Source: Euclidia mi (lineage: Eukaryota > Arthropoda > Insecta > Lepidoptera > Erebidae). From it: a stretch of DNA of 64,000 nucleotides. Both the position numbers and the translations under genes were made by a program. The stretch lies in assembly GCA_944739405.2 (NCBI GenBank), contig OX123185.2, positions 7,871,840 through 7,935,839 of the forward strand, read 5' to 3'. Under the pieces are notes generated by a model that ran no database searches, was not told where the DNA came from, and saw only the letters and a program-made list of their open reading frames with translations. Numbering within the stretch: position 1 is the first letter of the stretch; each line of letters opens with the position of its first letter. Below, piece by piece: positions 44,990 to 53,916 of the stretch.

Positions 44990-45830
44990 ATATTGTGATC
45001 TCGAAGGGACTACGTTCGATAAATACTTGACAGCCTTGTATTATGTCCCGTGATTTGGTATCTGAAAAGAAAATAAAGGATTATCATAGACAAGCATATC
45101 CACAAAATCTCTTACTCTCATAATTAATAGCGTATGAGATTTTTAAGAGATTAGATTTCAGATTATAGCTACAGTTTTGTTTTAACTAGTATTTTACAAA
45201 TAATTATACTTATGTACTGTCATGCCTGCTTTAGTTCTTAGGATTAGTATTTCGTAGTGATTTGATTCACTCTGTTCTCAACCACACCTCACTTCAGAAC
45301 TATAATTGTATCTACTAAGCATAAAAGCTGCGGTAAGGTTTAGTGTGAGGGGTTTAACGCAGTTTGCTGTTGTTCACCTCAAAATCTCCGTAATGGATAT
45401 TAACTATATATATGTATAGAGCTATTTGTTATTCATAAAGCAGAGAGCACACCTGCGACCCGCAAATTAGCTAATCAATTGGTCGCATCGCGTTCGTCGG
45501 TTCACATACTGTCTACTTGAGGTATTGCCTAGTTAGTTAATGCTATTTGTAATTACTGATTAGATAGTATAGGTTCTACGCGATTAGTAAATTATCTTAT
45601 ATTTTAGGGGATTGGGTATTTTAAACCAATATAATATTATTGTTATGCATTATTGTATTTCATTGACGAAATTAAGATTATGAATTTCAACAAATCACTT
45701 TGCTTTGTTGGTAAACTAGTTATGGTCCAGTTTCTTGTTTACGATAGTATACACTAACCTTATTGGAAATCGAATAATAGTGTTGATGTTAATGTCGATA
45801 TATTATCTTAGAATTATCTTATATGCCTTG
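44990..45830. other. Non-coding, nothing recognised
   Basis: AT-rich; no domain, array or terminus seen. Confidence 0.45.
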
Positions 45831-45837
45831 GAGCTTG

Positions 45838-46175
45838 GAGATTATTTACTAGTCTTTCCACAGAGCTTCCAGCAGAGAACACAAAACTTCGGTTTTTCCA
45901 CAGAGCGACTGCCGTGTGACTTTCACAACCCAACGGGTCAGCGATATTCCATGGTTTAGACTAGTATCAATTTATTTGACTTTCTGTAATGACTATCAAA
46001 CATCTTCATGACAGCCGGAACCGATGGCCTATCTTGCTCTCCGAGACACGGGGCAAATGATAATTAATAATTCAATACGCAGATAACTTTAAAAGGTCAT
46101 TGGTGCGTGCCGTGGATTTGAAACCATCTGGCTCACCTCTGCAGTCCCTTGGTATCACCACTAGGCTATCGCGGA
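45838..46175 (-). repeat. tRNA-derived SINE, family D (longest copy)
   Basis: On the minus strand the head is GCGATAGCCTAGTGGTGATACC with a weak B-box (GGTTTCAAATCCACGGCACG). The body on the plus strand has CAATACGCAGATAACTTTAA, GAGACACGGGGCAAATGATA, ATCAAACATCTTCATGACAG and ends near CCAGCAGAGAACACAAAAC. Shares words with 13185-13365 and 5395-5620. Confidence 0.65.
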
Positions 46176-46749
46176 CTTAGTAAAATTTATTTGTTTATTA
46201 ATGGTCATGTGTTTGGTATCTCGATGATGCGTACGCGTTAAATCGCGTTATAATCCAATAAACGATTTTGCTTCTCTCGTCGCCATTTCAGTGAAAGGTC
46301 AGAATAGATAATAGAATGAATGTGGACACAGATAAACAAACAAATATAACCTCGATAATACTGAAATCCGTTTGGCAAAGAAAGCAACAATCCAGAATCC
46401 TTCAATACAAACTAAATCGAAATTGACGCTCTAACTAAAGAGAAAATCTAGTAAGGCCTCCTACCAATTGTCTTCAGTCAAATTCTCGGATTGCATTTCT
46501 ATCGCTAGTGTTTATCACCTGCCCCAAGGCGATTCGGCCACCGACGAAATTATTTCCCCAAATGATGTTTAGACGTCGAAAACGGCGGAAAACGTCGGTA
46601 ATTGCCCTCTCGCGATATAAACTGGGTGAGTATATAATCGGCAGTAGGAAGGGCTGTGGTCCTAACTACACATACTCGATGCTTTATAATATAAACGTCA
46701 TAGGTGTGACAAAAATATGTGTAAGATGAACAAATTCCTAGCGATGAGT

Positions 46750-47426
46750 TTGAGAGATATGTAATGATATCTAGGCTTTGGGCTGAAATTATTGATATCC
46801 AAATATTTATACATAATACGTAAGAGGATAGTGGCAGTTTAATGATACTGACATGATGTTTGACAGTTAAACTGTCAAACGTGTAAATAAGGTGTACCTA
46901 TATAAGTCGACAGGCTCGGCTAGTTCGTCCTATTCTTCTTCGACGACTATTTAGTAGATTGTGTTGATGCTAAATAATGCTTATTATGTTTTGTTGTAAG
47001 ACAGACCTTTCTAGTAATATAAAACTATCCACAACATTAATATTTGATATAAATTAGCTGTACCACTGTTTGTTAATTATTAGGTACTTATTGAAAAGAA
47101 TGATCAAGAGTTTTATTGAACGTTCTTTCTCTTCGTTCTATGCCTTTGCTTTGCGAACTGGGCTCTAAATGTAAATGTAGAATCACGACGTAATCTAAAG
47201 ATATATCCTTGTGCCAAACTGAATAAATGAAAGTATAATTTGATAGTTGTCTCTTTTATTTATCAAAACTGTCTCTACACTATAGGGAGCTTTCCTGATT
47301 CTGACATCAGAAGTGGGATAAATTTGCGCCCACAATACTAATACATCCAATTGCAAGTTCCAGAGTCTCCTAATCGTGATGCCATAATTTCAGCCCAAAG
47401 CCTAGATATCATTACATACCTCTCAA
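46750..47426. mobile_element. 43-bp inverted repeats enclosing an LTR-like fragment
   Basis: 46750-46792 and 47384-47426 are reverse complements with one mismatch in 43. Inside is LTR-like sequence: a TATA-like CCTATATAAGTCG at about 46898, an AATAAATGAAAG signal near 47224, and CTGACATCAGAAGTGGGAT at about 47298, which resembles the primer-binding site next to the gypsy-1 LTR (TTGGTGTCAGAAG). A 23-bp palindrome lies at 46858-46880. Two models are possible: an LTR-element fragment inserted in a small inverted-repeat transposon, or a local rearrangement. No coding domain. Confidence 0.55.
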
Positions 47427-47429
47427 GTT

Positions 47430-48565
47430 CGTGTATTATAATAAAATGCCAGCACATTACCAAATTACACTTAGGTTGAAGTGACTCTGATGTGTCGACG
47501 CAACTAGTCAAAGTATGTTCTTTATTAGGAGAAATTTACCAATGTTTTTATCAGATCGTAATTATTTCTATATACCTGGCATTGCAATAAAATAGTTTGC
47601 ATGCGCAACTGCTAAACATAAAACGAGTACCTCTATGGGATTAAAGCCTCTTTATGAAAATGAATCTTGTTATTTAAGTTACAACAAAGATTATGGCAAC
47701 TACAACAATTCATAAAAAATGAGCTGAGAAATTATTACAAACTATAACACAAACTCGCTAGCTTAAAGCAGTTTTCGGTAGTCACGATCGAGTAACGTTA
47801 GTAGTGTTGTTAGTAGCACTCGTGCAAATGAGGTTAGCTGATGAAGTCAGGGCGGTGTACGCGCTATTACCGCGCACCAGGGGGCGCACGCTGCGCAGGA
47901 ATTTATGGGAGACGCGTGTCATAGTGATTTTACTAGAAAGCTTATTAAATTTGCCAAAAGTACGTACTAAAACTATTCTGAAAAAAATATTAATATGCAT
48001 TTTAATAACATTAAATAATTTGTAAAAGAATGCCTTAAATCTTTTTGAAATCGTAATATACATTTCTAAAAGCTATTATTCGTTTTTTAAATCCGATTAG
48101 AATAGTAAACGGACCCCGCGTTCTAACTGGGATAACGCTTAAATTATAGAATCGTATACCACGTCAGACGATTATGCGAAAACTGAAAAATACCAATCCA
48201 CTACATTTGAAGAATTTTTATTATACACACATTTGAAATTTATTTTTGAATAAGTTTAAGTTCTTATTGAATGCTATGAGATCATCCGCTACAAACATAC
48301 AAGTAAATATAATTATTGTAATGTTGTCTCCATATTTTCTTACAATGGTTAAATATCATAAAGTTAGGTTTTTATTAGTCATTATTCTTCTATCACTAGA
48401 AAGTTCGCTTAAACGCACTGTCTAGAGTTACCGTAGGCAGGTAGGAAATTGTTCAGAGGTGCGCAGTGGAAGTCTGTAATGCATCCACCTGACCACGGTA
48501 AGGCAAGGACCTAAACACAATGCACTGCGTTGCACAGTGAATCACAACTAATAAATAAGGGTTAA
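47430..48565. other. Non-coding, nothing firmly recognised
   Basis: AT-rich, with a GC-rich patch at 47850-47920 and a repeat fragment TTAGAATAGTAAACGGACCCC..GGGATAACGCT near 48097 shared with 10930-10985. The overlapping open frames at 47782-48063 have no domain. Confidence 0.45.
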
Positions 48566-48569
48566 CCAA

Positions 48570-49014
48570 TGATCTCCTGGCGTTGCTCTTGAGTGGACCT
48601 ATAAGATTAACTCATAATTTTGGCCAAAATAACAAGAGAATCGTTATAAATACCACAGGATCCAGTTCGGCGTAGTCCTACTCCTCGGGCACCAATCAGG
48701 AATTCACCCACGTGTTTTACAATGTTCATTAAGATACTATTTTTATCACAATTAAACCGGTGCCAGTTATTGATCAAGGAAGCGGCAATTAAAACGGGTT
48801 CCAAATACAATTATACAAGATCAAACGCGCTCATCAAAACGCAATCTTCCAAAGCTTATTTTTTTCACTGACCGCGGGAAACGACGATGAACCAAAGAAG
48901 AGTGAATGACAGTTCAGTGTGACCATAGTCAAAATTTACGATAGACTAAACTAAACGTTACTAAATCGATATAATCGACTTGACATATCACAAATAATAT
49001 TTCTATTTCAAACA
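48570..49014 (-). repeat. BEL/Pao 3' LTR
   Basis: In element sense it starts TGTTTGAAATAGAAATA directly after the purine-rich GGGGTGGGTGGA tract, and runs to about 48570. Its ends and several internal blocks match the solo LTR at 11603-12172. Inner regions differ in length, so the copies belong to different subfamilies. Confidence 0.7.
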
Positions 49015-50272
49015 TCCACCCACCCCGGACCGGCCTACCGGTCCGCTTATCCGTTGGTAGACGTGACAATGTTGCAACCGCTCTCCTCAGAATCGAACCA
49101 TCCACCAAGACCTCAGCAAATCGGGGAACTCCATCAGCCCCAGTTACCAAACGAAGAATGCGCCCCCTGCGCCATCTGAGTGGTGGAAGGTTAGCCTCCT
49201 TGATCAAAACGAGGTCTCCAATCTTGGGTGGATCGGTCTTGTCGGTCCACTTCACGCGTTGCTGGAGTATGTGCAAGTATTCCAAATTCCAGCGTTTCCA
49301 AAAGCTCTGAGTAATCTGGCGTGCCAATTCAAAACGCGAGAGACGACCAGGTCTCGTATCAATATAGGGGTACTCAGGCAAGGCGACAAGTGGGCGACCA
49401 ATCAAAAAATGGCCCGGCGTAAGGGCCTCCCAATCATTCGGATCTGAGGAGATCGGGCACAATGGCCGAAAGTTCAAAACGGCCTCAATCTTACAAAATA
49501 CAGTTGCGAGTTCCTCAAAGGTAAGGACAAATTCACCGATTGCCCGGCGCAAGTGTGTTTTGGCCGATTTCACAGCGGCCTCAAAAATACCACCCCAGTG
49601 TGGACAATTTGGTGGGGAAAACAACCAATTTATCCCACGTCGGGCAAGCCTATCACCTATATCAGCCTTGTTGGTTTCAAGAAAATTAACATCATCATTC
49701 AAATAATTATACGTGCACTTGAAGTTAGTGCCGCAGTCAGAACGGATCAAGGAAGGCAGCCCTCTGCGGGATACAAATCCGTCAAATGTGGCTACAAACG
49801 CCTCGGTCGTAAGCGAGGAGACCAGTTCTAAGTGTACGACCTTTGTGGAAAGACAAACAAAAACACACAAGTAGGCCTTAACAGTCTTGCTGTTTCGAAG
49901 TGTCGACGTTTTCATCAAAAAGGGACCAGCGAAGTCCGTGCCAACACCGTCAAATGTCCTGCTCTCCGTTACGCGATCTGCCGGTAAGTCTCCCATCAAC
50001 GGCTGCATGGTAGAAGCCTTGAGCTTATAGCAAGGGATGCAGCGAAAGACTACACTCCGAATAATTCTTCGGGCAGACAAAATCCAAAACTCGCGTTGCA
50101 AAAAGACCAAGAGCGCATTACAACCAGCATGCGAATTTTTAAGGTGACGGTCAGTTACCAACAAGCGTAGCAAATGACCGTCCTTAGGTAACAAAAGGGG
50201 GTGACGTGCTCCGTAAGGGAGGTTGGCGTTCTTGAGACGCCCTCCAACGCGCAAGAGACCCGTATCGTCCAA
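48929..50272 (-). CDS. BEL/Pao integrase
   Basis: 447 open codons; the native start is missing because the copy is truncated. It would insert element cDNA into the genome. Zinc-binding HHCC region: HLLRLLVTDRHLKNSHAGCN and FRCIPCYKLKA. DDE catalytic core: D in FDGVGTDFAGPF, D in LIRSDCGTNFK, E in HWGGIFEAAVKSAK. C-terminal block GHFLIGRPLVALPE and LVLIKEANLPPLRWRRGRIL is characteristic of BEL/Pao elements. The last codons run into the LTR. Upstream, LNPF and the next codons are one base out of frame, so a frameshift precedes this block. Confidence 0.9.
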   Translation of the reverse strand: MDDTGLLRVGGRLKNANLPYGARHPLLLPKDGHLLRLLVTDRHLKNSHAGCNALLVFLQREFWILSARRIIRSVVFRCIPCYKLKASTMQPLMGDLPADRVTESRTFDGVGTDFAGPFLMKTSTLRNSKTVKAYLCVFVCLSTKVVHLELVSSLTTEAFVATFDGFVSRRGLPSLIRSDCGTNFKCTYNYLNDDVNFLETNKADIGDRLARRGINWLFSPPNCPHWGGIFEAAVKSAKTHLRRAIGEFVLTFEELATVFCKIEAVLNFRPLCPISSDPNDWEALTPGHFLIGRPLVALPEYPYIDTRPGRLSRFELARQITQSFWKRWNLEYLHILQQRVKWTDKTDPPKIGDLVLIKEANLPPLRWRRGRILRLVTGADGVPRFAEVLVDGSILRRAVATLSRLPTDKRTGRPVRGGWMFEIEILFVICQVDYIDLVTFSLVYRKF

Positions 50273-50320
50273 AAAAGGGGTTCAATTTAGATACAGCTCC
50301 CGATAATTTCGATCTCCCTG

Positions 50321-50955
50321 ACTTAGTTAGTTAGTTAGTTGGACAGGTGTTTTCCGCACTTAGCCACTGAATTGGGCCATTGTGCGTGAGCAGTGACACG
50401 GTTTTCGACTGCTACTTATACCATGCAAGCTCCTTCCAGAAGGCCATGAGTTGACCAGTTTTGCGTATGGCTTCGCTCATGGTTCTGGGATTGTTCAGGA
50501 ACCTCGTCCGTTGGTCGCTCACGGTGGTACAATGTAGGATCACATGAGCGGGTGTTTCTTCGGTCTCCATGCAGCCCCTACATAATGGGCTGTCCGTGAC
50601 GCCGATATTGTAGAGATGCTTGTTTAGTGGACAGTGGCCAGTTATTATGCCAGTCAGATGCTTGAGTGTTTTCCTGTTGGCGTGCAACAGTTTATGCGAG
50701 AGTCGTTTATCTAATACGGGAAAGGCACCTTTAGATTGCCTACACTCTTTTAACTCTGCCCACTCTTTTACGTGTTGATGTAGGGTTCTCTCGCGTAACC
50801 AAGTTTTAAGTTGGTTGAAAGGTATCGGAACAATTGGTTCGGGTCCCAGGGTTGTTGTGTCCGATCCTTTCCTTGCCAGTTGGTCTGCTGCGTCATAGCC
50901 CGTGGAGTCACTGTGTCCTCGTATCCACTGGATCGTGACCCGATTCTTCTTTATT
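50321..50955 (-). pseudogene. RNase H-bearing LINE, 3' part (outer host element)
   Basis: Open on the minus strand from about 50955 to 50412. VTIQWIRGHSDSTG and AADQLARKGS are the last RNase H block (H..S.G...AD.LA..G), followed by LKTWLRERTLHQHVKEW and the CX2C..HX4C motif CRGCMETEETPAHVILHC. A 3' UTR of about 90 bp ends in CTAA repeats at 50321-50338. The first half of the RNase H domain lies 12.6 kb away at 63554-64000, so the gene was split by later insertions. I/R1/LOA-like by having RNase H; clade uncertain. Confidence 0.8.
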
Positions 50956-51075
50956 TATTCGCTAATTTTGATTGCAACTTATTTCATAACATTAAATTAA
51001 ATATTTTAATTATAATGTAATTTGCAGTATTTAATCTCAATTCATTAAAATGTTTATAAATTTAAAAATTGTTAT
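50956..51075. mobile_element. Insertion X, left piece
   Basis: AT-rich sequence between the split LINE and the gypsy-1 LTR. With 63324-63545 it forms an element of roughly 340 bp that is interrupted by gypsy-1. See the right piece for its identity. Confidence 0.5.
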
Positions 51076-51467
51076 TGTTGCGAGCTGGGGTTCGACGATA
51101 AATTATAACACTATGCCAGAAAAAACTGTACTTTATTTACTAACACAATAACACTAGATACACACACTTAATTTTTCAACACTAATAAAACTCACTATTC
51201 ACACTTCCGACTTATTTCCTTCGCTCTCGTTTGTCGCTCCGCTATTCACTTGTTACTGTCCGGTCCGTACGCTTGCGCTCTATTTATACTGGCCGGATAA
51301 CATCACTAGAGCATTCTAGATACTTTTACAAAACTGTCGAAATAATCTCGAACAGTCGATTACTCGATACAGCAACGCCATCTAGTACAGAGTAGCTGAA
51401 TTACCTTTAAACCACCGATACATTCAATCTCTTATAGTACCCCCATTCACCGATAGATGGCGTAACA
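51076..51467 (-). repeat. Gypsy-1 3' LTR
   Basis: Partner of 62933-63323. By eye it has seven substitutions and one A-run length difference against that copy. In element sense it is preceded by the purine tract AAGAGGGGGGCAG (plus strand 51468-51481). Confidence 0.88.
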
Positions 51468-51516
51468 CTGCCCCCCTCTTAAACGTGTTCGTCTCGAACA
51501 TCGTTGGACCCATAGT

Positions 51517-51659
51517 TGTAAGGTATGCCCATATTATATGTAACGTTGATGCATCGATGTACTCTATACAAACTCTATATAACCATGTAATCGATTGAAT
51601 AAATGCAGTCATCATACAGATCTCGAACGTTTCATTTATCTCCTACACCCAACCGTATA
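51517..51659 (+). repeat. Gypsy-2 5' LTR
   Basis: TGTAAGGTATGCCC to CCAACCGTATA. Contains CTCTATATAACC as a TATA-like box and GAATAAATG as a possible polyadenylation signal. Very short for an LTR. Identical by eye to 57726-57868. Confidence 0.92.
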
Positions 51660-51678
51660 TGGCGACCCTGCCAACGGG
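51660..51678 (+). other. Gypsy-2 primer-binding site
   Basis: TGGCGACCCTGCCAACGGG starts directly at the LTR end. TGGCGACC is shared with the tRNA-Arg-type primer sites of the mdg1/412 group; the tRNA identity here is inferred. Confidence 0.65.
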
Positions 51679-51821
51679 CAGCTATCTGCTGCGTTAGCAA
51701 ATTCTTGTGTCCACGGCCCACGCGCTGTAAGATAAGTCGAACAATATGGGCACTTGCAATACTTTCTTCGTTCATGTTTCTCGTGTTGTACAACATCATA
51801 AGTATTTTTGTGTCTGCTATA

Positions 51822-52136
51822 ATGGGTTCCACAAATACTAAAGAAGAATTAGTCCTGGCACAAGATGCCGCAGGAAATGCGAGCAATAGCGGAATTGGTG
51901 AGCTCCAGCACCATGCGAGTATCACAAACATCATACTTATTGTCATAACTGTGTTTTTGGCAATAACATTGGGATATTTTGCCCTGAAGAATTATAGAAA
52001 ATGCCACAGAACGTGGATAACAGAGGAGATACACAGGCATTCTTTTAGAAAGTCAAGGTCGATGTATTATCGCCGTCCCCGCGATATCGAGGCAGCTGCA
52101 AACGTAAATAAGGAGTCCGGGGTAATAAATGCATAA
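51822..52136 (+). CDS. Small membrane-protein ORF upstream of gag in gypsy-2
   Basis: Unrecognised protein. The frame is open from ATG 51603 (177 aa), but that start lies in the LTR and the reading crosses the primer site. ATG 51822 gives a more plausible 104-aa product. It begins MGSTNTKEE, which fits the N-myristoylation pattern (Gly2, Ser/Thr6, Lys7). Residues about 36-54 (IILIVITVFLAITLGYFAL) form a clear membrane segment, followed by a basic tail (RKCHR, RHSFRKSRSMYYRRPR). An NAS sequon lies before the membrane segment. If 51603 is used, a second hydrophobic segment (about residues 48-73) is added. The ORF precedes gag by 340 bp. Function unknown. Confidence 0.6.
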   Translation: MGSTNTKEELVLAQDAAGNASNSGIGELQHHASITNIILIVITVFLAITLGYFALKNYRKCHRTWITEEIHRHSFRKSRSMYYRRPRDIEAAANVNKESGVINA

Positions 52137-52476
52137 AGTAAAGAGCCGGGTCTCTCCATGATGGAAAATAGTGCGGTGCGGTCAATCGAAATTATGCGGA
52201 AATATCATAAAAGGTGCGGTAAATAGTTGTGTCGGTTTCTATATTATGGTGTATTTAGTGCGGAATCGTTATCAATAATAATCGGTAAATAAAACCAGTG
52301 CGCGTTAATCTGCAAAATTATGGAGGTGCTTGGACAATAATTTAGAGACTTTAATATTTTTGTTTTAAGCAGTACTATTGTCTTATTTCAAGTACAAGAG
52401 GTATGTATTTACTATTTTATTCAATAAATTAGGTACTTGTAGAATATACTTGTTGCTGTCAAAGTTATAAATTCAT

Positions 52477-53667
52477 ATGGCTGAAAAACTGAGTGAAATA
52501 TACAATGAATTATTAGAATTACGAAAGTACTTAATCAAAATTGGCCCTAGTAGAAGGAAGGGTAAGATTATTGTTGTTAAATTAGAAGAAGCAGATACTT
52601 TATATAAAAAATTTAGTTCTTGTTTAGAGTCGATAGAGACATCTAAAACCAAATTTAAAGAGGAAGATTTGTTCTTTATTAATAAGATTAGTAAAGATAT
52701 TAACATTTTATATAAGGGTATATTAGATTTATGTACTGAGACATCGTGTTCAGAAAATTTAGAAGAAAATAAGTTAGGAATAATGGAGAAGTTCAATATA
52801 AAAATAGCTTTGAGCTTATTGCCAATTGCATCAGATGATGAATCAAGTATAAAGCAGTTAATAGATGGTATAAGTTATTATAAATCTGAAATTGATGCGG
52901 ACTCTCAGAAAAAGCTTATTGATTTCGTATTAAAAAACAGGCTTTCTCAGACAGCTAAGCTTAAGTTATCGTCTAATTATGATAATGTTGATGCACTTAT
53001 CAAGGACATGCGAATTCGACTGTTACCCAGAAAATCGCCAACGGCTATTCAGCGTCGGTTGTATAATCATAAGCAAAATAATTTGAGTATAGATGAATAT
53101 GGCAAACAAATTGCAGAAATGTTTGCAGATCTGACGATCACACAAGCTGAGGGCTGCGATCTTAATATTCAGAGTTTAAGGTCTTTGAATGAAAAACAGG
53201 CAATAAAATCTTTTGCAGAAGGCCTTAGAAATCGTCGCCTAAGCACTATTATATCCGCAAGGAATTATGACACCTTGAAGGACGCTGTACAGGGTGCGAT
53301 TGATGAAGATATTGCTTCCACGGTAACTTCTAGCGAAATAATGACCATTAATCGTTATACTAATTCACATTCCAGGAATTTTCCTCGGCGTTCGAGCAAC
53401 ACTCAATTTCAACAGCGAATGCACGCTGGTCGAGGGAGGTACCAGCCAGGTTCTCCTAGGCAACAGGGCAATACTCCAGCGCAATATCAGCGAGGTCAGA
53501 CGAATACCTCGCGCGGGACTAGAACCTTCTATGGTAATCGAGGTAGGTCCAACTTTAATCCATTCAGAGGTCAAAGGGGTACTACGAGGCACGTACATAC
53601 TTTGACAAGTTCAAGCTCTCATCCTCGTAATGAATCTGAAAATAGGAATCAGTTTTTTCGAGACTAA
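52477..53667 (+). CDS. Gypsy-2 gag
   Basis: 396 codons from ATG 52477. The N-terminal third is helical and charged (MAEKLSEIYNELLELRKYL). A capsid-like region around residues 110-270 includes ALSLLPIASDDESSIKQLID, IDFVLKNRLSQTAKL and SIDEYGKQIAEMFADL, the retrotransposon gag pattern. The C-terminal 90 residues are rich in Arg, Gly and Gln (RGRYQPGSPRQQGN, GRSNFNPFRGQRG) with no CCHC zinc knuckle, so RNA binding probably uses the RG-rich tail. The frame overlaps the protease frame by about 40-80 bp, and protease is in the +1 frame. Confidence 0.85.
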   Translation: MAEKLSEIYNELLELRKYLIKIGPSRRKGKIIVVKLEEADTLYKKFSSCLESIETSKTKFKEEDLFFINKISKDINILYKGILDLCTETSCSENLEENKLGIMEKFNIKIALSLLPIASDDESSIKQLIDGISYYKSEIDADSQKKLIDFVLKNRLSQTAKLKLSSNYDNVDALIKDMRIRLLPRKSPTAIQRRLYNHKQNNLSIDEYGKQIAEMFADLTITQAEGCDLNIQSLRSLNEKQAIKSFAEGLRNRRLSTIISARNYDTLKDAVQGAIDEDIASTVTSSEIMTINRYTNSHSRNFPRRSSNTQFQQRMHAGRGRYQPGSPRQQGNTPAQYQRGQTNTSRGTRTFYGNRGRSNFNPFRGQRGTTRHVHTLTSSSSHPRNESENRNQFFRD

Positions 53668-53872
53668 TAGCATCATATTATCTTGTGGTAATTCTTGTTA
53701 TGTTAAGTTACGTAGTCATAAGTATATTTACACGTGTCTTATTGATACAGGCGCATCGATTTCAGTCGTGAGTCATAAGCATGTACTTGCGCAAAATCTT
53801 CCTATCTCTAAGCAGAATACAGTTGTCAGCGGTATCGGAGACAAGTCCGTACCATTGGATATGTTTATTTAG
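53630..53872 (+). CDS. Gypsy-2 aspartic protease
   Basis: Frame +1 relative to gag; no independent start is expected. YTCLIDTGASISVVSH carries the DTG active site and VVSGIGDKSVPLD follows. The frame closes at TAG 53870-53872, while the following conserved codons (CHVVTHKFYVLN, then AIIGYDFL, the second protease block) are in the next frame. A one-base difference in the T run at 53866-53869 accounts for the break. Confidence 0.8.
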   Translation: MNLKIGISFFETNSIILSCGNSCYVKLRSHKYIYTCLIDTGASISVVSHKHVLAQNLPISKQNTVVSGIGDKSVPLDMFI

Positions 53873-53916
53873 ACTTACTTCTCGGGTGTCATGTTGTAAC
53901 TCACAAGTTTTATGTT

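Larger units (their letters stand above)
48570..50290 (-). mobile_element. BEL/Pao LTR retrotransposon, 3' part
   Basis: LTR (48570-49014) plus integrase, read on the minus strand. The element is cut near 50280-50320, where it meets the CTAA-repeat tail of the RNase H-bearing LINE. RT, RNase H, protease and gag are missing. Confidence 0.8.

Noticed and set aside
47782..48063. Host gene exon
   Set aside because: Overlapping open frames on both strands in a GC-richer patch, but no domain and no clear splice-site pattern that I could support.
53862..53876. Programmed -1 frameshift site between protease and RT of gypsy-2
   Set aside because: A -1 slip would restore the frame, but the local sequence is not a canonical X XXY YYZ heptamer in the right phase. 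A single-base loss in a T run is simpler.
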